From positions 1 through 32,052 of the IMG/VR virus record IMGVR_UViG_3300006790_000069: 32,052 nt of DNA; one strand, 5' to 3'. The position numbers and the translations under genes are program-made. Origin of the DNA: a virus. The notes beneath the pieces are model-generated. The model ran no database searches. It was not told the DNA's origin and saw nothing but the letters and a program-made list of their open reading frames with translations. How positions within the stretch are numbered: the stretch's first letter is position 1; the number at the start of each line of letters is the position of its first letter. This document shows, one piece after another, positions 12,854 to 21,603 of this stretch.

Positions 12854-13411
12854 ATGGCCAAGACTCCCCCAAGCGGTAAAGCCGCAACCAGCAAGAAGAA
12901 GGCACCAGCAGCAAGCAGGGCTGGTGCAAAGCCGCGCGCGCGGAAGAAGGGACGGCCCAGCGCTTATACCAACGCCTTGGCTTTATCGATATGCACGGGC
13001 ATTGCAGAAGGGCTGAGCCTGCGCAGCATCTGCAAGAGCGAAACGATGCCTGCGCTGGGTACTGTGATGCGGTGGCTGGCTGACGACTCTAATGCCGAAT
13101 TTCGAGAGCAATACGCGCGCGCGCGCGAGGCTCAGGCCGACAAGTTGGCCGAAGAGATACTTCAGATTGCAGATGACGGCAGTAATGACACCTATCAGGA
13201 CGAAGACGGAAACTCGTTCATCGACCACGACCACATTGCCCGCAGCCGGCTGAGAGTCGACGCGCGGAAGTGGCTGGCCAGCAAGATGGCCCCCAAGCGT
13301 TACGGCGATAAGGTGACGCAGGAGCACACCGGTGCAAATGGTGGTGCGATCGAGGTGCACAGCAGGGTCACGTTTGTACGGCCCCCTGAGCGGAAGGACG
13401 ATGAGGAATGA
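12854..13411 (+). CDS. terS: Terminase small subunit
   Basis: A 185-residue protein. It has a Lys/Ala-rich basic N-terminus (about 1-36), a helix-turn-helix DNA-binding domain (about 37-77: GRPSAYTNALALSICTGIAE, then LRSICKSETMPALGTVMRWL), and an oligomerisation helix (REQYARAREAQADKLAEEIL). This layout is that of phage TerS, which recognises the packaging site and hands DNA to TerL. An ATG seven codons upstream (12833) is also possible; neither has a clear Shine-Dalgarno, and both lie at the hairpin of the repeat element. The terL ATG overlaps its stop. Confidence 0.85.
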   Translation: MAKTPPSGKAATSKKKAPAASRAGAKPRARKKGRPSAYTNALALSICTGIAEGLSLRSICKSETMPALGTVMRWLADDSNAEFREQYARAREAQADKLAEEILQIADDGSNDTYQDEDGNSFIDHDHIARSRLRVDARKWLASKMAPKRYGDKVTQEHTGANGGAIEVHSRVTFVRPPERKDDEE

Positions 13412-14688
13412 CGGCCTTCGTCCAACCGCTTGAGCTGAACCTGACCCTGCCATTCAAGCTGGCCCCGCTTTACGAGCCGTGCCGCTACAAGGTGATGCAC
13501 GGCGGCCGTGGTGGCGGTAAGTCACATGGTGTTGCCCAGGTGCTGCTCGATATGGGCGCCCGCAAGCCGCTGCGCATTCTGTGTGCGCGCGAGATTCAGA
13601 AGTCGATGCGTGACTCGGTGCACCGGCTGCTCAAGGACTACATCATCAAGCTGGGCCTGACCGAGTTCTACGAGGTGCTGGACACCGAGATTCGTGGCGC
13701 GAACGGCACGCTGTTCCTGTTCACGGGCCTGCAGTCGCACACGGTCGACTCGATCAAGTCGTTTGAGGGCGTTGACGTTGTATGGGTCGAAGAGGCTCAC
13801 GGCGTCAGCAAGAAGTCGTGGGACGTGCTCACCCCGACGATCCGGAAAGACGGCAGTGAAATCTGGCTGACCCTGAACCCGGATATGGACACGGACGAGA
13901 CCTACGTCCGGTTCATTGAGTCCGCGAGCGATGACACCTGGGTTTGCGAAATCAACTGGCGTGACAACCCATGGTTCCCGGAGGTTCTTAACCAGGAGCG
14001 CTTGAAGGCCAAGCGCACCATGAGCAAAGAGGACTATGAGCACATCTGGGAAGGCAAGCCGCGCACCGTGGCCGCCGGTGCGATCTACCGGCACGAACTT
14101 GAGGCGCTGCTGGCTGACAAGCGTATTCAGCGCGTGCCATACGACCCGACCTTGCCTGTGCACACCGTCTGGGATCTGGGCTGGAACGATGCGATGACGA
14201 TTGGCTTTGTGCAGCGTGGCCCGCAGGACATCCGCATCATCGACTACATCGAGGACAGCCACCGAACATTGGACTGGTACGTTGCCGAGATGGAAAAGCG
14301 CCCCTTCCGATGGGGTACGGACTATCTGCCGCACGACGGTCGTACCCGCAACTTTCAGACCGGCAAGAGCACCGAAGATCTGCTGCGCGAAATGGGCCGC
14401 AACCCCTATGTGCTGGCACAGACCAGTGTTGAGGAAGGCATCAAGGCTGTGCGCATGATCTTCCCCAGGTGCTACTTCGATAAGGACAAGACCGGCAGGT
14501 TGGTTGAGTGCCTGAAACGCTATCGCCGCGCATTACACACCCAGACGAACGAGCCAATGGGCCCGTTGCATGACGAGTACAGCCACGGCGCCGATATGTT
14601 CCGTTACGTTGGCCAGGCCGTCGCGATCATGCCCAGCACGATGGAACCCAGTTACGAAGAGCCAGAGGCGCCTGATTGGCGCACATGA
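13408..14688 (+). CDS. terL: Terminase large subunit
   Basis: A 426-residue packaging motor of the PBSX/Terminase_3 type. ATPase: Walker A GGRGGGKS at 32-39, Walker B VDVVWVEEAH at 122-131 with the catalytic glutamate, and coupling region LTLNPDM. Nuclease (RNase H fold): D256 in TVWDLGWND, D310 in LPHDGRTRN, and the final DEYSHGADMFRY with D396. The gene overlaps terS by 4 nt (ATGA) and is followed by the portal gene. Confidence 0.95.
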   Translation: MTAFVQPLELNLTLPFKLAPLYEPCRYKVMHGGRGGGKSHGVAQVLLDMGARKPLRILCAREIQKSMRDSVHRLLKDYIIKLGLTEFYEVLDTEIRGANGTLFLFTGLQSHTVDSIKSFEGVDVVWVEEAHGVSKKSWDVLTPTIRKDGSEIWLTLNPDMDTDETYVRFIESASDDTWVCEINWRDNPWFPEVLNQERLKAKRTMSKEDYEHIWEGKPRTVAAGAIYRHELEALLADKRIQRVPYDPTLPVHTVWDLGWNDAMTIGFVQRGPQDIRIIDYIEDSHRTLDWYVAEMEKRPFRWGTDYLPHDGRTRNFQTGKSTEDLLREMGRNPYVLAQTSVEEGIKAVRMIFPRCYFDKDKTGRLVECLKRYRRALHTQTNEPMGPLHDEYSHGADMFRYVGQAVAIMPSTMEPSYEEPEAPDWRT

Positions 14689-14696
14689 GGACCACC

Positions 14697-16961
14697 ATGG
14701 ATACCCAGCACGAATATGATCCCCTGCAGTGTTCCGGCCCGATGACGCTGGATGAATACACCACGATCATGGAAGAGATTGAAGAGCAGCCGCACTGGCG
14801 GACGATCGCCGACAAAGAAATGGATTATGCCGACGGCAACCAGCTGGATTCAGAACTGCTTAAACGCCAGCGGGCACTGGGCATCCCGCCTGCGGTGGAG
14901 GACCTGGTAGGCCCCGCGCTGCTGTCGATTCAGGGATACGAGACCAGAACCCGCACTGATTGGCGGGTAACCCCTGACGGTGACCCGGGCGGCCAGGACG
15001 TTGCCGATGCGATCAACTACAGGCTGAACCAAGCAGAACGACACTCGAAGGCAGACCGTGCCTGCTCGGACGCATTCCGGCCCCAGATCGCCGTGGGGCT
15101 CGGCTGGGTTGAGGTGAGCCGCGAGAGCGACCCGTTTAAGTACCCGTACCGCTGCAGTGGTGTGCACCGCAACGAGATTCACTGGGATATGCAGGCCCTT
15201 GAGGATGACTTGTCGGATGCGCGATGGCTGCGCCGGCAGCGTTGGCTGGAGCCAGGACGTATTGCCAGCCGATTCCCCGACCACAAGCAGCTGATCATGG
15301 CCCTGGGCACGCATGGCGCTGATTGGTGGGCGCAGCAGGCGCTTGAGGGCGGCGACGGTGGTACCAGCACTGGGCTGGAAAATACCTGGGCTGATGGGCG
15401 TGCATGGACTATCGCTGAAGAGCGCTGGTACAACCCGACGACCCGCAAGGTTTGCCTGGCGGAGCTCTGGTATCGCCGCTGGGAAGAGGTGCTGGTGATG
15501 CGAGCGCCGGATGGCCGCGTTGTTGAGTACGACGAAAACAACCTCAAGCACCAGGTGGCCGTTGCATCGAACAGCGTGGAGTATTTCTTTGCGGTGGTGG
15601 CCCGGGTGTTTCGTTCCTATTGGCTTGGGCCCCACAAGCTGTATGAGGGCAAATCACCCTACACCCATCGTCACTTCCCGTATGTGCCGTTCTTTGGTTT
15701 CCGTGAGGACGGCACAAGAATCCCGTATGGGTATGTTCGTGGAATGATCTACCCGCAGGACAGTTTGAACAGTGGGATCAGTAAGCTGCGCTGGGGGATG
15801 TCCGCAGTGCGCACTGAGCGAACCAAGGGCGCTGTTGATATGACCGACGCGCAGTTCCGCTCGCAGATCGGCAGGGTGGACGCGGACATTGTTCTGAATG
15901 CTGAGCACATGGCGCGTAACGGGGCACGGTTCGAGGTTAAGCGGGACTTTGCATTGAATGAACAGCAGTTCCAGCTGATGCAGGACAACCGCAGCTCGAT
16001 TCAGCGTGTCAGCGCCGTTACTGCCGGGTTTATGGGCAAGGAGGGCACCGCGCGCTCTGGTGTGCAGGAGGCGACACAGGTCGAGCAGTCGAACCAGGCA
16101 CTGGGCCGCATGATGGACAACTTCCGCGCGGCACGGTCTATGGTCGGCGAGCTGCTGACCGCCATGATTGTGGAAGATATGGGCGAGAAGCAGCAAAACA
16201 TCATCATTGAAGGCGACGCGGTGCGTGCTGATCGTGTGGTGGTGCTGAACAGGCCAGAGCGCGATGAGGCCGGGTATACCTACCTGTCGAATGACCTGCA
16301 GCGCACTCGCCTGAAGGTGTCGCTTGAGGATGTGCCCAGCACCAACAGCTACCGAGCCCAGCAGCTGTCCGCACTGTCGGAAACCGCCAAGAGCCTGCCG
16401 GAGAACTACCAGGCTGCGATTGTGCCGTTCTTGGTGTCGCTCATGGACGTGCCATTCAAGAAGGACGTGGTCGAGGCGATCCAGGCAGCTGGCGAGCAGG
16501 CTACCCCAGAGCAGATCGAGGCGCGCATTGCCGAGGCGGTCAAGCAGGCGCTTGCAAACAGCAATGCAGAGCTGAAAATGCGCGAGCTGGACATCAAGGA
16601 AGGCAAAACCGATGCGGAAATCGAGAAGATCCGGCGCGAGGCGGTGCTTATCGGCGTGCAGGCGGCATACAGCGCGATGCAAAGCGGGGCTCAGATTGCC
16701 CAGATGCCGCAGATCGCGCCTGTGGCTGATGCGGTTATGCAGTCCGCCGGATACCAGGCGCCAACGCCGGCCGGTGATGACCCGAATTTCCCGACCGCTG
16801 ACGAAACTGCGGCAGTGCAGATGAAGGATCCTTACGTTCAGGGTGAGGGCAGGCCGGATGTGCAGGGAAACACCAGCCCTCAGTTCCCACCAGTTGCACA
16901 GCAGGCTGGCAGCGGCATGGATGGCATCGAAACGCAGAGGACTACCGACAACCTGCCGTGA
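14697..16961 (+). CDS. Portal protein (large P22-type)
   Basis: A 754-residue protein, the size of P22-like portals. The start ATG at 14697 has GAGG 6 nt upstream, just after the terL stop; the frame is open further up. Recognisable portal blocks include DLVGPALLSIQGYETRTRTD, the segment AFRPQIAVGLGWVEVSRESD, YVPFFGFREDGTRIPYGYVR, and QDSLNSGISKLRWGMSA near the stem. The C-terminal 150 residues are helical, then low-complexity, fitting the barrel and crown of such portals. It forms the dodecameric DNA channel and docks TerL. Confidence 0.85.
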   Translation: MDTQHEYDPLQCSGPMTLDEYTTIMEEIEEQPHWRTIADKEMDYADGNQLDSELLKRQRALGIPPAVEDLVGPALLSIQGYETRTRTDWRVTPDGDPGGQDVADAINYRLNQAERHSKADRACSDAFRPQIAVGLGWVEVSRESDPFKYPYRCSGVHRNEIHWDMQALEDDLSDARWLRRQRWLEPGRIASRFPDHKQLIMALGTHGADWWAQQALEGGDGGTSTGLENTWADGRAWTIAEERWYNPTTRKVCLAELWYRRWEEVLVMRAPDGRVVEYDENNLKHQVAVASNSVEYFFAVVARVFRSYWLGPHKLYEGKSPYTHRHFPYVPFFGFREDGTRIPYGYVRGMIYPQDSLNSGISKLRWGMSAVRTERTKGAVDMTDAQFRSQIGRVDADIVLNAEHMARNGARFEVKRDFALNEQQFQLMQDNRSSIQRVSAVTAGFMGKEGTARSGVQEATQVEQSNQALGRMMDNFRAARSMVGELLTAMIVEDMGEKQQNIIIEGDAVRADRVVVLNRPERDEAGYTYLSNDLQRTRLKVSLEDVPSTNSYRAQQLSALSETAKSLPENYQAAIVPFLVSLMDVPFKKDVVEAIQAAGEQATPEQIEARIAEAVKQALANSNAELKMRELDIKEGKTDAEIEKIRREAVLIGVQAAYSAMQSGAQIAQMPQIAPVADAVMQSAGYQAPTPAGDDPNFPTADETAAVQMKDPYVQGEGRPDVQGNTSPQFPPVAQQAGSGMDGIETQRTTDNLP

Positions 16962-16967
16962 CCCCCT

Positions 16968-17003
16968 GTAGGGTTAGCGCCTGCCGCGCTCGGCCCGGAC
17001 ACT
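16968..17003 (+). promoter_or_regulatory. Late-region repeat element, copy 2
   Basis: ACCCCCTGTAGGGTTAG surrounds GTAGGGTT at 16968-16975; ACACT follows after 23 nt at 16999-17003. It is followed by a CCGCCA/TGGCGG hairpin that ends just before the start of the next gene. The 73-nt gap between portal and the next gene is otherwise empty. Confidence 0.55.
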
Positions 17004-17034
17004 GCCGCCATAGCAACCCTGTGGCGGTAGGTTC

Positions 17035-18204
17035 GTGGATATCAAGCGCAGAAACACATTCACCGGCAGCAACAACATTGCAAAGGCCGAGCGGCTGCCG
17101 GAAGGCGCCGTTGTTGAGGCGATCAATGTCGACTTTACTGCTGGCGGCAAGGCTGAGTTGCGGGCTGGCTTTGAGCCGGTGCGCGAAGAGGCCGATACGC
17201 GCGCGGTGTTTGAGATGGGCGGTGATGCCCTGGCGCTAATTGTTGCTGACCAGCTGATCAAGGTCACGCCGGTTGGTGAAACCCTGCTGGGTGCGGTTGC
17301 CGATGGCCCGGTCGCGGGGGTATGGCATGTGGGCGAGCTGTTCCTGAACACGGTCAACGACAGTGTGCGTATCGGCGAAAGCCGGCGCGCGTGGTCGGTG
17401 CCTGCGCCGGCGTTCGATGTCTCGCTTGAAGCTGGGTATATGCAGCCCGGCGTCTACAAGGTGGCGGTGACCGCGGTGGACGGCGGTATCGAGTCTGGCT
17501 GTCAGCCTGCCATTGTCAGTGTCGGTGAGGGGCAGGCGATCCGCGTCGTCGTCGGCGATGACCGCGAGTGCCGCCTGTACTGCAGCCAGCCCAACGGCCT
17601 GACCCTGTATCACCAGGGTATCGCCTACGGCACCAACAAGATCCCGGCCAACATTCTCGACGACTCGGCACGACTGGAGACAGCGGGGCTATACAGCCTG
17701 CCGTTCTGCTCGATGCTGATCAGTCATCAGGCGCTGATCGTCGGCGCCCAGGGCAAGTTTCTGTACCACACGCACCCTATGTGGCCGCACCTGCACAACC
17801 CCGAATCTGACTACATCCCGTTCCCGGCGCCCGTCACGCTGCTGGCCAGCGTTGAGGGCGGGATTTTCGTGTGCGCGGACAAGACCTATTTCATCACCGG
17901 TCTGGGCGGACCTGACATGACCAGCCGCACGGTGCTGGAGTTCGGCGGCATCGCTGGTACTGAGCTGACGTTGCCTGACGGCTCTGTGGCGTGGTTCAGC
18001 CGCTACGGCCAAGTGATTGGCCGTGCTGATGGAAGCGTTGAGCTACCGAACCGACAAAGCTATGCACCCCTGACCGCGCCACGGGGCGCCGCTGGGTTGC
18101 TGGAGCACAACGGCAACCAGATGGTTGTCACCACCATGCAAGGCGGGGTCAGCGGCTCTGGCCTGCGCTCGGCTGACCATATCGACCTGGAGGTTATCCA
18201 ATGA
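17035..18204 (+). CDS. Virion protein, probable head-tail/tail-stabilisation factor
   Basis: A 389-residue beta-rich protein starting at GTG. It opens with NTFTGSNNIAKAERLPEGA and AINVDFTAGGKAELRAGFE, similar in style to the opening of DNA-stabilisation proteins such as P22 gp10 (N-terminal strand that names model values, then a beta-propeller-like repeat). The following segments alternate LxVGxxL strands with short loops. It directly follows the portal, the usual place for connector proteins in this kind of phage only after scaffold and capsid genes, which are missing here. The ortholog is not certain. Confidence 0.5.
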   Translation: MDIKRRNTFTGSNNIAKAERLPEGAVVEAINVDFTAGGKAELRAGFEPVREEADTRAVFEMGGDALALIVADQLIKVTPVGETLLGAVADGPVAGVWHVGELFLNTVNDSVRIGESRRAWSVPAPAFDVSLEAGYMQPGVYKVAVTAVDGGIESGCQPAIVSVGEGQAIRVVVGDDRECRLYCSQPNGLTLYHQGIAYGTNKIPANILDDSARLETAGLYSLPFCSMLISHQALIVGAQGKFLYHTHPMWPHLHNPESDYIPFPAPVTLLASVEGGIFVCADKTYFITGLGGPDMTSRTVLEFGGIAGTELTLPDGSVAWFSRYGQVIGRADGSVELPNRQSYAPLTAPRGAAGLLEHNGNQMVVTTMQGGVSGSGLRSADHIDLEVIQ

Positions 18205-18713
18205 AAGCAGGCGTAGGCATCAACGGCTTCGTCTGGGACTTCAGCATCCTTGACGCTGCTGGCCAGCCCATTGAGCGTGAGCAGAAGCACAACCTGATCC
18301 CGGCAGAAGGCCTGGCGTTTCTGCTGCTTGCGCCGTTTGGCGATATGTCGCCGATCAGCAGTTTCTACATCGGCCTGTTCACCGGTAACTACTCGCCGAC
18401 CAACTCGACCAAGGCGACTGACATCCCGATCAATATGGGTGAGTTCACCGGCTACACCCAGGCAACACGCCCTGTTTGGACGCGCACTTTCAACGGCGCG
18501 GATGCCTACCACAACGACGGCAACAAGGCGCAGTTCACATTCCAGCAGAACGCCACGATTCTGGGCGCGTTTCTCGTCTCGGAGAGCACCAAGGGCAGCG
18601 GCAGTGGCCGAATCCTGTCGTGTGTGCGCTTTGCCTCACCCAAGCCGGTGGAGGCTGGCCAAACGTCCGAGGCGGCCGCGTCTCTGACCTACATTCCCGT
18701 CGATTCGATCTGA
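18201..18713 (+). CDS. Virion protein, tail-tip or fibre-like
   Basis: A 170-residue protein whose start overlaps the previous stop (ATGA). The segment SFYIGLFTGNYSPTNSTKAT and the ending ASLTYIPVDSI are typical of a phage structural family of beta-sandwich tail or fibre proteins. It contains no catalytic motif. It is followed 10 nt later by another structural gene of similar size, and a common origin of the small proteins here is possible. Confidence 0.55.
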   Translation: MKAGVGINGFVWDFSILDAAGQPIEREQKHNLIPAEGLAFLLLAPFGDMSPISSFYIGLFTGNYSPTNSTKATDIPINMGEFTGYTQATRPVWTRTFNGADAYHNDGNKAQFTFQQNATILGAFLVSESTKGSGSGRILSCVRFASPKPVEAGQTSEAAASLTYIPVDSI

Positions 18714-18723
18714 GGGCCCTGAC

Positions 18724-19116
18724 ATGGCAGCCAGCAAGCACGGCAGCGAGCAGTACATCAAGCACTTCTACACCGGCGACGCTGTGGCCGCGCGCCCGAA
18801 CAGTTGGGTGATCGCGCTGCACGCCGGTAACCCGGGCACCGGTGATGCCAACGAGGTGGTGGACGGCAATTATGCGCGGCAGGCCGTTACCTTCGCTGCG
18901 TCTGATCAGGGGGCTTTCTGGGAGGGCGCAAGCACCGCAGACGTGGTGTTCCCTGCGGCTTCTGCAGCCGCGGACTACACCGCTACCCACTACACAATTC
19001 GCGACGGTGCATCTGGTGAGTGCTTGGCCATTGCTGCGTTGCCGGTACCGATTCCGGTCGTCGAAGGGGGCATCATTTCCATGCCCGCCGGGATGATCAA
19101 AGTGCGAGGTGTTTGA
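18724..19116 (+). CDS. Virion protein, tail-fibre family
   Basis: A 130-residue protein with WVIALHAGNPGTGDANEV, YARQAVTFAASDQGAF, VVFPAASAAADYTATHYTIR and the ending ISMPAGMIKVRGV. This order (ALHxxxPG...YxRxxVxF...FPxAxA...TH...PAG) is a recognisable family of small phage tail-fibre or decoration proteins. It has a GAGGG about 7 nt upstream. It is beta-rich and has no enzyme motif. Confidence 0.6.
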   Translation: MAASKHGSEQYIKHFYTGDAVAARPNSWVIALHAGNPGTGDANEVVDGNYARQAVTFAASDQGAFWEGASTADVVFPAASAAADYTATHYTIRDGASGECLAIAALPVPIPVVEGGIISMPAGMIKVRGV

Positions 19117-19117
19117 T

Positions 19118-19561
19118 ATGGCTTTCAAATTTTCGACCGAGCTGCGCCGGCAGCAGGCGGTAAGCGGTTCACTCAAGAGCATTCTGGATGGGTGTGTTGC
19201 TCGCTTCTACTCTGGGCCTGTGCCGGCGTCCTCTGATTCGGCGCTGTCTGGCAACACATTGCTACTGGAGCTGAAGACGAGTGTAGGCGGCAACTTGACG
19301 TTTGAAGCCAACGCGGAAGGCGCGACCTTGAAGAAGGCGCTCAGCGAGATTTGGACTGGTGACGCCGTCGCTGGTGGGACCATGACCTTCATGCGTCTCG
19401 AAAAGCCAGGCGACACTGGCTCAGGCGGAACTGAGTCGGTTCGGGTTCAAGCCACGGTTGGCGGGCCTGATGCGGATATCGTCGTCAGCACGACCCTCAT
19501 TGAGCTGGGCGAGACCCGTGTTCTCGAGTACTTCGCCATTGCCCTGATCGAGTACGTCTGA
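19118..19561 (+). CDS. Virion protein, small structural family
   Basis: A 147-residue protein. The start ATG at 19118 has GAGGT 8 nt upstream and directly follows the previous stop. The beginning FSTELRRQQAVSGSLKSILD, then RFYSGPVPASSDSALSGN, and LKKALSEIWTGDAVAGGTMT match a widespread phage structural family (NxYSGPxPxxADxAL... WxGxxxxxGTAxFFR) of unknown exact position in the virion. Probably a fibre or tip component like its neighbours. Confidence 0.6.
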   Translation: MAFKFSTELRRQQAVSGSLKSILDGCVARFYSGPVPASSDSALSGNTLLLELKTSVGGNLTFEANAEGATLKKALSEIWTGDAVAGGTMTFMRLEKPGDTGSGGTESVRVQATVGGPDADIVVSTTLIELGETRVLEYFAIALIEYV

Positions 19562-19563
19562 GA

Positions 19564-21603
19564 ATGGCTAACCGACTGCAAAAGCAGCCGGTTCTCACAT
19601 ATGTGCCGGCGGTGTCGGCCATTCCGGCGAGGCCCGCGTTCTGGGAGATGACATTGCTGATATCCGGCTATGAACGCAGCTCGGGTGGTGGCCCGTTTTT
19701 CGTGTCCGCGATCGGTACTGACGTCAATATGGATTTTGGCGGCGGCAATGTGACGCCTGTTTACGAGACCCGCTATGACCAGTACGGGCAGCCGGTAAAG
19801 CAACTGATCGGGTGGATGGTTGATATGTCTAGGCCTTCCAGCCGCATACCGACCTACCAAGAGGTGCAAGTCTGTTATCCGGCGAGAGCAGCTGTCCCTG
19901 GCATCCCTGGACGGGTTGATATCCATGAGAATAACGGTTGGAACGGTGGCGCACGGAGCATCAAGCCGGTGCCGGCCGGCAGCTACTTTCAGGTGCGTCT
20001 GCCCCTGACGTCTTACGGTGTATCTGTCGGGTTGTCTGATGGTGCCTTTGACCATAGCTATGGCCACGCTTCGCACGCACTGGTTGCCAGGCCGTCGGGT
20101 ATCACCCCAGTGGAGCATGGCCGTGATGTTGCCGCCGAGCAGCCAGTGGGGGCTGTTGTTCGCTTGGTTCGCCGCGAAGGCGGTGTTCGGATGCTTGTTG
20201 ATGACGTTGTCGTTTATGACTCCGCGGTACCGGTAACAGGCAAGGCCTACGGTGATGTGACGCTTTACTCAATGGTCGATTTTGTGGACGAACCCATTAT
20301 TGGGGCGTACCACGAAACTGGCGGCACTGCCGAGCTACCCGTTGTGACTGCTTTTGCCGAGGATGCCGGGGGCGTGGCGCAGGTGGCGCTGGATTCCCTG
20401 GCTTTGGCCCAACTGAATGGTCAGGCGCTGACAGGCAGCATTTGTTCTTTGCAGGCGAAGTCCGAGGCAGCCGCCCATGCGGTCTATGCCGTGGGCACAA
20501 CCTCTGTCTTTAACGCGGTAGCTGAGTCGACAGGCTTTGTTTACGTCGACGGGGACGGGCTGGTCTCCGGGGGCGTCAATGCCTACGGATATGGAGCCCT
20601 AGGGGCCGGCGGTATGGGCATGATGGGCATCACTGCTACCGCTAAGCCGATGTTTGGCCGTGGGAAACTGCCGCCAGCACAAGGCCTGGGGCGCCTTAAT
20701 CGGGAAGAGGCCCTGCCTACCCAAGGGCTGGGCGTCTTTCCTGCCGGCAGCGGGGTTGGCCGCTTGAAGGTACTGCGTCGTATGCAGGGCGCCGGGTCAG
20801 CTGGATGCGCAGGCAAAGGCTCGGAACGCTTTGTGATGGGCGGGGTAGCGCCTGCTGCAACCAGCTACCAGGGCACCAACTGGTGGCAATACATGCCGTC
20901 GTGGATGATGGACGCAGGGCGGGTAGTAGTCGCTCATGACCAGATCATCCTGCAGGGCGGCGCACTATTTGTTGTGGCTGAGTCGTTGCGGGTGGGCGAG
21001 TTCGTTGACGTGTTCCTCGTCGTCAACTTTGAGATTGAGGAGTTTGTTGGCGTTCACGCCGATGTGCCGCTGTCGTACATCGTGCAAATGGCTATCGAAG
21101 AGCGTCTGCGCGTAAGCGGTAGCGCCGCAGATGCCCGGCGCGAGGCGCTGCAGTATGCGGTGAACGCGGTTACAGGTGCCCTGAGTGAATACCGCAACTT
21201 CGGCTTCAAGCAGTTCGCCCGTATGGGCGGCGAAACCTATGCCATTACCGATGCCGGCCTTTATCGCCTGGGTGCCGAGGGCGACGACGGCCAGACCATC
21301 GATGCGATGATCGACTTTGGCGCTTCGGACTTCGGTACGGCACGTAGCAAGCGGATCAACAGCGTGTACGCAGGGATTGCTACCGATGGTGAAGTGTATC
21401 TGCGGGTGACCGGTGACGACGGTAAGGAGGCGATCTACAAGGCCGTTGGCGATGGTGTTGAGCGGCGTGCACGCACCGCCAAGGGCGTCACGGCTCGTCA
21501 CTGGCGGTTGCGCCTGGAGCTGGTCGATGCTGCCTATGCGGATCTGGACAATGTCGAGATTGAAGTTGGTGTGAGTCAGCGTCGACTGAGGCCGGGAAGA
21601 TGA
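19564..21603 (+). CDS. Large virion protein, probable tail/receptor-binding
   Basis: A 679-residue protein. Residues 1-330 are beta-rich. Residues about 335-425 are Gly-rich with repeated G-x-G turns (FGRGKL, GLGRLN, GLGVFP, GVGRLK, GAGSAG). The C-terminal part (about 530-675) reads GALSEYRNFGFKQFARMGGE, YAITDAGLYRLGAEGDDG, and SDFGTARSKRINSVYAG, a pattern common in phage tail proteins with beta-sandwich ends. The next gene overlaps by 4 nt (ATGA). No catalytic residues recognised. The exact role is not assigned. Confidence 0.6.
   Translation: MANRLQKQPVLTYVPAVSAIPARPAFWEMTLLISGYERSSGGGPFFVSAIGTDVNMDFGGGNVTPVYETRYDQYGQPVKQLIGWMVDMSRPSSRIPTYQEVQVCYPARAAVPGIPGRVDIHENNGWNGGARSIKPVPAGSYFQVRLPLTSYGVSVGLSDGAFDHSYGHASHALVARPSGITPVEHGRDVAAEQPVGAVVRLVRREGGVRMLVDDVVVYDSAVPVTGKAYGDVTLYSMVDFVDEPIIGAYHETGGTAELPVVTAFAEDAGGVAQVALDSLALAQLNGQALTGSICSLQAKSEAAAHAVYAVGTTSVFNAVAESTGFVYVDGDGLVSGGVNAYGYGALGAGGMGMMGITATAKPMFGRGKLPPAQGLGRLNREEALPTQGLGVFPAGSGVGRLKVLRRMQGAGSAGCAGKGSERFVMGGVAPAATSYQGTNWWQYMPSWMMDAGRVVVAHDQIILQGGALFVVAESLRVGEFVDVFLVVNFEIEEFVGVHADVPLSYIVQMAIEERLRVSGSAADARREALQYAVNAVTGALSEYRNFGFKQFARMGGETYAITDAGLYRLGAEGDDGQTIDAMIDFGASDFGTARSKRINSVYAGIATDGEVYLRVTGDDGKEAIYKAVGDGVERRARTAKGVTARHWRLRLELVDAAYADLDNVEIEVGVSQRRLRPGR

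Noticed and set aside
13522-14334. 270-codon frame antisense to terL
   Set aside because: Shadow of the conserved terL reading frame; no start signal and His/Arg/Val-rich composition.
15654-16682. 342-codon frame antisense to the portal gene
   Set aside because: Shadow of the portal gene; composition is that of antisense GC-rich code.
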